A DNA stretch of 64,000 nucleotides, taken from assembly GCA_038529265.1 (NCBI GenBank), contig JBCBDX010000001.1, forward strand, positions 248,001-312,000. The letters are read 5' to 3'. The position numbers were made by a program, and so were the translations under genes. Shown here in pieces: positions 53,067 to 60,562 of the stretch; the first letter of the stretch is position 1, and each line of letters begins with the position of its first letter. Below the pieces are notes generated by a model. That model worked only from the letters and a program-made list of their open reading frames with translations, was not told the DNA's origin and ran no database searches. Source of the stretch: JBCBDX01 sp038529265 (lineage in GTDB: Bacteria > Pseudomonadota > Alphaproteobacteria > Rhizobiales > Rhizobiaceae).

Positions 53067-54228
53067 ATAAATAGTGCGAGTCTTGCGGGCCCGGCGATGC
53101 TTCCGGGTGATGCTGTACTGAGAAAACCGGCTTCCCATCAACGGCAATGCCACAGTTGGAACCATCAAACAGTGACACATGCGTTTCGGTCACACCGTCG
53201 GGCAGCGTTGATGCATCAACGGCAAAGCCGTGGTTCATGGAAACGATCTCGACTTTACCGGTCGTGTGGTCTTTCACCGGATGGTTCGCACCATGGTGAC
53301 CTTGGTGCATTTTGACTGTCTTGGCACCAAGGGCTAGCGCGAGCATTTGGTGGCCCAAACAGATACCGAAGACCGGAATACCGGAGTCGATTAGTGCTTG
53401 GATGGTCGGCACTGCATAGTCGCCGGTTGCGGCCGGATCACCCGGGCCGTTGGATAAGAAAATCCCATCGGGCTTTTGTGCCAACACATCTTCGGCACTT
53501 GTGCTGGCTGGCATCACCGTGACCCGGGCACCAAGGCCGGACATCAAGCGCAAAATGTTCCGTTTGACACCAAAATCCAAAGCGACAATGTGAGTTTGGT
53601 CGGCTGCGTTGTCAGTGTAGCCTTCGTTCCAAACCCAGGGCTTTTGCGTCCAGTGTGAGGATTGGCCCGATGTGACGTCTTTGGCCAAGTCCAGATCTTC
53701 AAGTCCACTCCAGGCCTCGGCGCGAGCAATCAACGCATCTTCATCAAACTGACCAGATGGATCATGGGCGATTACTGCGTTGGCCAGTCCTTTATCGCGG
53801 ATATGAGCAGTCAAAGCCCGGGTGTCCACGCCGCTCAGCGCAATGACGCCGCGTTGCTCCAGCCAGTTCGAAAAGTGCTCGGCGTGGCGGTAGTTCGAGG
53901 GTGCTGTAATCGGCGCCTTGAAGATCGCACCCACCGCGCCGGCGCGGTTGACAGGAATCAAATCCTCAATGTCTTCGTCATTCGTGCCAACATTACCAAT
54001 ATGAGGAAACGTGAAGGTGACGATTTGGCCAGCATAGGAAGGGTCGGTCAGAATCTCCTGATAGCCGGTGAGGGCAGTATTAAAGCAGACTTCAGCCTCA
54101 ATCGTTCCAATCGCGCCAAAGCCTTTGCCGCGCAACACTGTTCCATCTGCAAGCACCAATATGGCGGTGGCCAATTCGGGCTCCCAAGGAGCAGGCGCGA
54201 CTTTTTGTGCCTCGGAAGGGCTTGGCAT
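53026..54228 (-). CDS. carA: Carbamoyl-phosphate synthase small subunit
   Basis: Glutamine amidotransferase subunit that delivers ammonia to CarB. N-terminal domain: GFGAIGTIEAEVCFNTALTG near residues 37-56; class I amidotransferase triad: the Cys in FGICLGHQML near 281-290, and the His and Glu in HHPEASPGP near 370-378. I start at the ATG at 54228, which has GAGG six bases upstream; longer frames lack support. 400 residues, usual length. Confidence 0.96.
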   Translation of the reverse strand: MPSPSEAQKVAPAPWEPELATAILVLADGTVLRGKGFGAIGTIEAEVCFNTALTGYQEILTDPSYAGQIVTFTFPHIGNVGTNDEDIEDLIPVNRAGAVGAIFKAPITAPSNYRHAEHFSNWLEQRGVIALSGVDTRALTAHIRDKGLANAVIAHDPSGQFDEDALIARAEAWSGLEDLDLAKDVTSGQSSHWTQKPWVWNEGYTDNAADQTHIVALDFGVKRNILRLMSGLGARVTVMPASTSAEDVLAQKPDGIFLSNGPGDPAATGDYAVPTIQALIDSGIPVFGICLGHQMLALALGAKTVKMHQGHHGANHPVKDHTTGKVEIVSMNHGFAVDASTLPDGVTETHVSLFDGSNCGIAVDGKPVFSVQHHPEASPGPQDSHYLFKRFFDLIAETKG

Positions 54229-54459
54229 GGCTGGCCTCGATGAGCATCGGAACATGGTGTTGTGATTTGAGTGCAAAACACTATATAGGCGGGGAAATCA
54301 AGCTTACGATGCTGACTGCCGAACGAGCCAACAGTTAAAATTCTGCAACCTTTTCCACAGCCTCATCGTTGACCAATTTTCATGCACAGTGTTCGCGTTA
54401 ATCCGGTTGCCAACCGCATAAAGGGCAACTAGCTTTTCGCGACGCACAAGGAGCGACAC
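54229..54459. promoter_or_regulatory. Divergent promoter region between carA and yqeY
   Basis: 231 bp between two divergent starts. On the minus strand TATATAGT (around 54277-54284) could be a carA -10 box; no matching -35 is clear. A GGAGCG ribosome site precedes yqeY. No small gene seen. Confidence 0.35.
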
Positions 54460-54909
54460 ATGCGTGATGCAATCCAAACCGCGTTGAAAGCAGCACAGAA
54501 ATCAGGTGACAAATGTCGTGTCTCGACACTTCGTCTTATCTGCGCGGCGATCAAGGATCGCGACATCGCCAACCGAACCGCCGGAAAAGATCCCGTTTCA
54601 ACCGACGACATCAACGAAATTCTGGTCAAAATGGTCAAGCAGCGCAAAGAAGCCGCTGTGACCTATGAAGAAGCAAACCGCCTCGAATTGGCTGAGCAGG
54701 AGCGAAAAGAAGCTTCGATCATCGCTGAATTCATGCCTGAACAGCTGTGTGAGGACGATATCAAGAAAGCCGTTGTTAAAGTTGTCGAGGAAACCGGTGC
54801 TGAAGGCCTTCGCGACATGGGCAAATGCATGGGCGCCTTGAAAGAAAACTATCAAGGCCAGATGGATTTCACCAAAGCGTCCGGCATCGTGCGCGATTTG
54901 CTGCGTTAG
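54460..54909 (+). CDS. GatB/YqeY-domain protein
   Basis: A 149-residue soluble protein of the YqeY family: LKAAQKSGDKCRVSTLRLIC near residues 6-25, KQRKEAAVTYEEANR near 61-75, AEFMPEQL near 88-95 and DMGKCMGALK near 120-129. The fold matches the tail domain of GatB, which binds tRNA; the role of stand-alone YqeY proteins is not settled. It usually lies between carA and dnaG in rhizobia; here lrgAB separates it from dnaG. Confidence 0.9.
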   Translation: MRDAIQTALKAAQKSGDKCRVSTLRLICAAIKDRDIANRTAGKDPVSTDDINEILVKMVKQRKEAAVTYEEANRLELAEQERKEASIIAEFMPEQLCEDDIKKAVVKVVEETGAEGLRDMGKCMGALKENYQGQMDFTKASGIVRDLLR

Positions 54910-55012
54910 CGCAATTCCGCCGCCGCATGGGAAATGAAGAGATAGAAAACGCGGTCAAACGAAGTTTGAGGCAGCGATTTCCGTCTCCATCTGAATCGGA
55001 AATGCGCCGCTT

Positions 55013-55750
55013 CTAACCAAAAAACAGGCGCCAGGCGATCGGGAGCAAGATTGAGGTTGCAATCGCATTTAGCCCCATCGCGATCCCGGCAAAGGCTCCA
55101 GCCACCTCATTAACTTGCAGCGCTCGCGCCGTGCCGATGCCGTGTGATGCGGTGCCCATTGCAAAACCCCGCGCTTCCCACCGCTTTATGCGTGCCAGAT
55201 CCATGGCTAGTGGCCCAAGCGCCGCGCCAATAATGCCCGTCAGAATCACCAGAACTGCTGTTAGTGACGGCAGTCCGCCAAACTGTTCCGTTATGCCCAT
55301 TGCAATGGGTGCCGTTACTGATTTTGGCGCCATTGCCAGGACAATGTCGTCCGCTGCTCCGAGGAGCCAAGCCATGCCGACAGCGCTCGCCGATGCGAAT
55401 GCGGATCCCGCCACGATGCTGAAAAGCAAGGTCGGCGCGTGGCGTCGAACCTTGCCAAACTGTCGGTAAAGCGGGACGGCGAGAGCGACGGTGGCGGGCC
55501 CCAACAGAAAGTGAACGAACTGCGCGCCTTCAAAGAAAGTGTCATAGTCCGTATTCGTAATCGTCAGCATTGCAACAAGCAGAACCACCGAAATTGCAAC
55601 CGGATTAAGGAGCGGTGAGCGGCCTGCGGCTTGGTATATTGCATTGCCGATCTGATAGGCGATTAAAACGAGTGTGAGGTGTAGAAGAGGCGATGTCGAA
55701 AGATAAACCCAGACATCGCGTACATTACCGGTTTCGATCGTATCAATCAT
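55013..55750 (-). CDS. LrgB-family membrane protein (CidB/LrgB)
   Basis: A 245-residue inner-membrane protein with about seven hydrophobic helices. Family regions: FLLGPATVALAVPLYRQFG near residues 80-98, PKSVTAPIAMGITEQFGG near 140-157 and GTASHGIGTARALQVNEVAG near 200-219. LrgB works with LrgA in control of murein hydrolase release or in transport of small acids such as pyruvate or glycolate. The ATG at 55750 overlaps the LrgA stop region by 8 bp; a GTG at 55771 is an alternative. Confidence 0.9.
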   Translation of the reverse strand: MIDTIETGNVRDVWVYLSTSPLLHLTLVLIAYQIGNAIYQAAGRSPLLNPVAISVVLLVAMLTITNTDYDTFFEGAQFVHFLLGPATVALAVPLYRQFGKVRRHAPTLLFSIVAGSAFASASAVGMAWLLGAADDIVLAMAPKSVTAPIAMGITEQFGGLPSLTAVLVILTGIIGAALGPLAMDLARIKRWEARGFAMGTASHGIGTARALQVNEVAGAFAGIAMGLNAIATSILLPIAWRLFFG

Positions 55751-56105
55751 CGGCTGGCTCACGTTTTTCACTTACGTTCATGAGCGTTTGGGCGATGAAG
55801 CCGGTGACGAGGACCGCTGCGATTGTGGAGATGATCAATGTAGCGCTGATGGACAAAAGATCGGCTTCCAAAAGACCAAGATGCACGATGATGCCGGTGC
55901 CAGCGGGCACAAAAAGCAAGGACAAATTCTTTAAAAGTGTATCAGCAACCGTTCCCAGATCGTCGGGCACCGACCCTTTGATGATGAGGCCGACTAACAA
56001 AATCACCATCCCCGCGACCGGACCGGGCATGGGCAGGCCGAAAAAGGCCACAATTGCCTCGCCAATGAGTTGGCAGGAAAAAATAATGGTGATCCACAAA
56101 AGCAT
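55743..56105 (-). CDS. LrgA/CidA-family holin-like protein
   Basis: A 120-residue inner-membrane protein with four hydrophobic helices, including IFSCQLIGEAIVAFFGLPMPGPV (near residues 7-30) with the family Pro/Gly turn, and a cytosolic basic/acidic end. Pairs with LrgB. I chose the ATG at 56105 rather than a TTG at 56123. The pair sits between yqeY and dnaG on the opposite strand. Confidence 0.9.
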   Translation of the reverse strand: MLLWITIIFSCQLIGEAIVAFFGLPMPGPVAGMVILLVGLIIKGSVPDDLGTVADTLLKNLSLLFVPAGTGIIVHLGLLEADLLSISATLIISTIAAVLVTGFIAQTLMNVSEKREPADD

Positions 56106-56199
56106 GCGCGACTCGCTTTCCAAAACTTGTGCACATGCTTAGCACGCTTCTGCATATGGCAGTCTTGTGTAGTCGCTAACGAATAGGCATTTTCCGGTC

Positions 56200-58122
56200 A
56201 TGCGCTTCTCACCCGGTTTTTTAGATGAAATTCGTGACCGCGTCCCGATCTCGGACGTGATCGCCTCGCGTGTGACGTGGGACAAGCGCAAGACTAATGC
56301 GCCGCGCGGCGACTATTGGGCCTGCTGCCCTTTTCATGGTGAGAGCACACCGTCTTTCCACTGCGAGGATAAAAAGGGCCGTTACTATTGTTTCGGTTGC
56401 GGCGCGTCAGGCGATCACTTTCGTTTCTTGACCGAGCAGGAAGGGATTTCATTTCCTGAAGCCGTGGAACGGATAGCCAATATGGCGGGTGTTTCCATGC
56501 CCGCGCCCGACCCGGAAGCGGCCAAGCGTGAGCAACAGCGGGCAACGCTCTACGATGTGGCAGATGAGGCGGCCAAGTTCTTTGAAGCCCAATTGCAGAT
56601 GCAATCGGGTAGCGCAGCCCGCGCCTATTTGCGCGACCGTGGCCTTAGTGCTGCGACCATCGCCAAGTTTCGCCTGGGCTTTGCGCCAGCCAGCCGCTCT
56701 GCGTTGAAAGAACATCTGGCAGCAAAGGGCGCTACAAAAGAGCAGATTGAGCAATGCGGCTTGGTGGTTCACGGAAACGACATTCCTGTTTCCTACGACC
56801 GATTTCGTGATCGTATCATGTTTCCGATTGAAGATGCGCAGGGTCGTGTGATCGCCTTTGGTGGTCGCGCCATGTCGAAGGATGTGCCCGCCAAATATTT
56901 AAATTCGCCGGAAGGCCCGCTCTTCCACAAGTCTGATGTGCTCTACAATTTCAAGAGAGCACGCACCTCTGCTGGCAAGGATGGCTCCATCACGGTGGTC
57001 GAAGGCTATATGGATGTGATCGCGCTGGATCAGGCAGGTTTTCCAAATGCCGTTGCGCCCTTGGGAACCGCACTGACAGAAAGTCAGTTAGCCAAGCTTT
57101 GGCGCGTAACCCAAGAGCCCACGCTATGCTTTGATGGGGACCAAGCCGGTCTGCGCGCAGCGTATAGGTCGTTGGATTTGGCGTTGCCAGAGCTGAAGCC
57201 GGGTAAATCGGTTCGATTTGCGCTGCTTCCGGACGGTAAAGACCCAGATGATCTGGTTAAAGAAGACGGGCCCCCGGCTTTCCAAGCGCTCATTACTCAA
57301 TCTAAGTCAGCCGCAGATTTGCTCTGGCTGCGCGAGACCGGTGGACGATCTTTCGATACGCCGGAACGACGTGCTCAGCTTGAGGCGGAACTGAAGACTG
57401 CCGCTGATCTGATCCAAGACCCTGCGGTACGTCGACACTACGCGCAGGAAATGCGCGACCGAGCCAACGCCTTTTTCGGGGTTCCTGAAAAACAAAATGG
57501 CAATCGAGCCAGTGGCAAGACTTACGGAAAGGTAAGTCGAAAGAGCGCGGTTGCGGTCAGTGACAGATTGACAAAATCACGTTTGCTCTCCTCGACACCA
57601 GCGCCACAGGCTTCAGCAGACTTGCCAGTACGTGAAGCTGCTTTGCTCACCGCTGTTATCGAGCACCCCGATTTGATTGGCGAGTATTTCGACCTCTTCA
57701 GTACACTCGACTTCTCAAGCACGTCGGCCAAACGGGTGCGTGGGGCTTTGTTAGAGGCTTATGCCGATACCAGCGCCCGCGATAGAGAAACGCTAACTGC
57801 TCACAACGCTTGCCAGAAAGTTGGAGATGCGATTGAACTTGCAACCGCGATCGTTCAACGCCAGCGCCTTTGGGTGTTCACGTCACAGGCGGCGCTTGAA
57901 GATGCCCGAGAAGCATTTGCGCAGGCCATTGAGCTGCACCAGCGTGCAGGGGGACTCTCGCGCGAGTTGCGGGCGGCGGAGCAGGCTCTCGCAGATGATA
58001 CAAGCGAAATCAATTTCAACCGGCTGGTCTCGATCCAGGAGAAAATCCGTCGCGAGCAGGGCTTGGAAGCTCTGATCGACGGCTTTGGCCAGCTCTCTGG
58101 TCGCCCGTCGCGCTCATTTTGA
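56200..58122 (+). CDS. dnaG: DNA primase
   Basis: Makes RNA primers for replication. N-terminal CHC2 zinc finger: CPFHGESTPSFHCEDKKGRY near residues 43-62, then YCFGCGASGDHF. RNA polymerase core with YLNSPEGPLFHKSDVLYNF near 234-252; Toprim with TVVEGYMDVIAL near 265-276 and CFDGDQAG near 309-316. C-terminal helicase-binding domain from about 480. 640 residues, normal length. Usual neighbour of rpoD. Confidence 0.97.
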   Translation: MRFSPGFLDEIRDRVPISDVIASRVTWDKRKTNAPRGDYWACCPFHGESTPSFHCEDKKGRYYCFGCGASGDHFRFLTEQEGISFPEAVERIANMAGVSMPAPDPEAAKREQQRATLYDVADEAAKFFEAQLQMQSGSAARAYLRDRGLSAATIAKFRLGFAPASRSALKEHLAAKGATKEQIEQCGLVVHGNDIPVSYDRFRDRIMFPIEDAQGRVIAFGGRAMSKDVPAKYLNSPEGPLFHKSDVLYNFKRARTSAGKDGSITVVEGYMDVIALDQAGFPNAVAPLGTALTESQLAKLWRVTQEPTLCFDGDQAGLRAAYRSLDLALPELKPGKSVRFALLPDGKDPDDLVKEDGPPAFQALITQSKSAADLLWLRETGGRSFDTPERRAQLEAELKTAADLIQDPAVRRHYAQEMRDRANAFFGVPEKQNGNRASGKTYGKVSRKSAVAVSDRLTKSRLLSSTPAPQASADLPVREAALLTAVIEHPDLIGEYFDLFSTLDFSSTSAKRVRGALLEAYADTSARDRETLTAHNACQKVGDAIELATAIVQRQRLWVFTSQAALEDAREAFAQAIELHQRAGGLSRELRAAEQALADDTSEINFNRLVSIQEKIRREQGLEALIDGFGQLSGRPSRSF

Positions 58123-58399
58123 GGCCAAAACCGAAGCAAAAATGCAACGATTTCAGCTAGCGGAAAGATTCTCGCATGAATCTGCCCGAATCACCCTTTA
58201 TTGGCTTGGAAAAGCGAAAATCGGCACCTATTTGCGCTCATCAAGATATTTGTATTGCGCGCCAGCTCTCTATTTAGAGTTAATTGCCGGTTAAGGCGAA
58301 GCGGTTATGCGCGATATTGGAATGGTCCGCGCGACACGGGGAAATTGCGGCACGTGAGAGATCGGGGTCTCACATGATGCTGCCGGAGTAGCAAAACGC
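58123..58399 (+). promoter_or_regulatory. rpoD leader region with a short hairpin
   Basis: 277 bp between dnaG and rpoD without a credible gene. Bases 58354-58359 (GTGAGA) pair with 58368-58373 (TCTCAC), a 6 bp stem located 26 bp before the start codon, followed by GGAG as ribosome site. Promoters for rpoD are expected here but I could not define one. Confidence 0.4.
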
Positions 58400-60430
58400 A
58401 TGGCGACAAAAGTCAAAGAAAACAAAGAAGCCGAAGCAGACGGTGAAACAACAACCGATGGTCCTCTGCTTGATCTAAGCGATGATAGCGTTAAAAAACT
58501 GATCAAGGCCGCCAAGAAGCGCGGCTATGTGACGATGGACGAGATCAATGCTGTTCTACCATCTGATCAGACTGATCCCGACAAGATTGAAGATGTCATG
58601 GCCATGTTCTCTGACATGGGTATCAACGTCGTTGAAGATGACGATGCAGAGAACAATGACAATGAAGGCGAGGCCGCTTCCACTTCGACCGAAGTAACGA
58701 CCGCTGCTGGTTCTGCCGTTACAGCAACAGGCAAGAAAAAAGAGCCAACTGATCGAACCGATGATCCTGTCCGCATGTACTTGCGCGAGATGGGTCAGGT
58801 TGAGCTGTTGTCACGCGAAGGCGAAATCGCGATTGCCAAGCGCATTGAAGCTGGCCGCGAGACCATGATTGCTGGCCTTTGCGAAAGCCCGCTGACATTC
58901 CAGGCGATCATCATCTGGCGCGACGAGCTTTTGGAAGAAAACATCCTTTTGCGCGATATCATCGATCTGGAAGCCACTTACGCTGGCCCGGAAGCCAAGC
59001 AGGCACCCAAAGTGCCAACGCCCGAAGAGATCGAGCAGGCCCGCCGCGAACGCGAGGAAAAAGAACGCGCGCTGCGCCGCCCGCGCAACCATGATGACAT
59101 CACCGATGTTGGTCCGAACGGCCAGCAAGAGGAAGAAGACGACGAAGACGAGGCCAACCTGTCGCTCGCTGCGATGGAAGCTGAGCTCCGCGACGATGTC
59201 ATGCAGACGTTTGACGATATCGCAAATGTTTATGCCAAGCTGCGCAAGCTGCAGGATCAGCAGGTTGAAAACGCGCTGGTTGACGGCAAGGAAAGCCTCT
59301 CACCCGCCCAGAAAACGCGCTACACCGAACTGCGCGATGAGCTGGTCACCTTCGTTAAATCACTGTCGCTGAACAATCAGCGGATCGACCAACTGGTTGA
59401 GCAGCTCTATGCGATCAACAAGGACATGGTTCAGTGCGAAGGCCGTCTGCTGCGCCTTGCTGAAAGCTATGGCGTTGGCCGCGAGGAATTCCTTAAGCAG
59501 TATCAGGGCACGGAATTGGACCCGAACTGGGTGGAAAATCTTGCCACTTCGGAATCCAAGGCTTGGGCTGACTTTGGCAAGAAAGAGAGCAAACGCATCG
59601 GCGAGTTGCGCTCCGACATTCAGGAAATCGCGTCTGTTACGGGTATTTCGATCCCGGAATTCCGCCGCATCGTAACCCAGGTGCAAAAAGGCGAGCGCGA
59701 AGCGCGTATCGCCAAGAAGGAGATGGTCGAAGCGAACCTGCGCCTCGTGATCTCCATTGCAAAAAAATACACCAACCGTGGTTTGCAGTTCCTCGATCTT
59801 ATTCAGGAAGGCAATATCGGCCTGATGAAAGCCGTCGATAAGTTTGAATATCGGCGCGGTTACAAATTCTCCACTTATGCAACCTGGTGGATCCGTCAGG
59901 CGATCACCCGTTCAATTGCTGACCAGGCGCGCACCATTCGTATTCCGGTCCATATGATCGAAACGATCAACAAGATCGTGCGTACATCACGCCAGATGCT
60001 CCATGAGATCGGCCGCGAGCCAACGCCGGAAGAGTTGTCCGACAAGTTGGCAATGCCGCTCGAAAAAGTGCGCAAGGTGCTGAAAATCGCAAAAGAGCCG
60101 ATCTCACTTGAAACGCCTGTGGGCGACGAGGAAGATTCGCATCTCGGTGATTTCATCGAGGACAAGAACGCGATCTTGCCGATTGATGCGGCCATTCAGG
60201 CCAATTTGCGTGAGACGACAACGCGCGTTCTGGCATCGCTCACACCGCGTGAAGAACGTGTCCTGCGCATGCGCTTCGGCATCGGCATGAACACCGACCA
60301 CACGCTGGAAGAAGTGGGCCAGCAGTTCTCCGTGACGCGCGAACGTATCCGCCAGATTGAAGCCAAGGCGCTGCGAAAGCTCAAGCACCCGAGCCGCTCT
60401 CGTAAACTGCGCAGCTTCCTCGATCAGTAA
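58400..60430 (+). CDS. rpoD: RNA polymerase principal sigma factor (sigma-70)
   Basis: A 676-residue vegetative sigma factor. Region 1.1 (KKLIKAAKKRGYVTMDEINA near residues 33-52), region 1.2 (DPVRMYLREMGQVELLSREG near 121-140), the non-conserved acidic region (about 195-400), region 2 with KFSTYATWWIRQAITRSI near 490-507, region 3 and region 4 with HTLEEVGQQFSVTRERIRQI near 634-653. Nothing unusual. Its own terminator follows. Confidence 0.97.
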   Translation: MATKVKENKEAEADGETTTDGPLLDLSDDSVKKLIKAAKKRGYVTMDEINAVLPSDQTDPDKIEDVMAMFSDMGINVVEDDDAENNDNEGEAASTSTEVTTAAGSAVTATGKKKEPTDRTDDPVRMYLREMGQVELLSREGEIAIAKRIEAGRETMIAGLCESPLTFQAIIIWRDELLEENILLRDIIDLEATYAGPEAKQAPKVPTPEEIEQARREREEKERALRRPRNHDDITDVGPNGQQEEEDDEDEANLSLAAMEAELRDDVMQTFDDIANVYAKLRKLQDQQVENALVDGKESLSPAQKTRYTELRDELVTFVKSLSLNNQRIDQLVEQLYAINKDMVQCEGRLLRLAESYGVGREEFLKQYQGTELDPNWVENLATSESKAWADFGKKESKRIGELRSDIQEIASVTGISIPEFRRIVTQVQKGEREARIAKKEMVEANLRLVISIAKKYTNRGLQFLDLIQEGNIGLMKAVDKFEYRRGYKFSTYATWWIRQAITRSIADQARTIRIPVHMIETINKIVRTSRQMLHEIGREPTPEELSDKLAMPLEKVRKVLKIAKEPISLETPVGDEEDSHLGDFIEDKNAILPIDAAIQANLRETTTRVLASLTPREERVLRMRFGIGMNTDHTLEEVGQQFSVTRERIRQIEAKALRKLKHPSRSRKLRSFLDQ

Positions 60431-60434
60431 TCCT

Positions 60435-60466
60435 AAAAACCCGCCAAACGGCGGGTTTTTGCTTTT
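60435..60466 (+). terminator. Rho-independent terminator of rpoD
   Basis: CCCGCC (60440-60445) pairs with GGCGGG (60450-60455) around an AAAC loop, flanked by five As and followed by TTTTTGCTTTT. It starts 5 bp after the rpoD stop. Confidence 0.92.
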
Positions 60467-60562
60467 ACTGCCCAACGCCTTTTTCACGCTGGCACCGCTT
60501 GCCTGAATTGATTGTCCTTGCGAACGTGCTGGCGACAAAGGGCAAATTGTGGGGTAGGGCTG

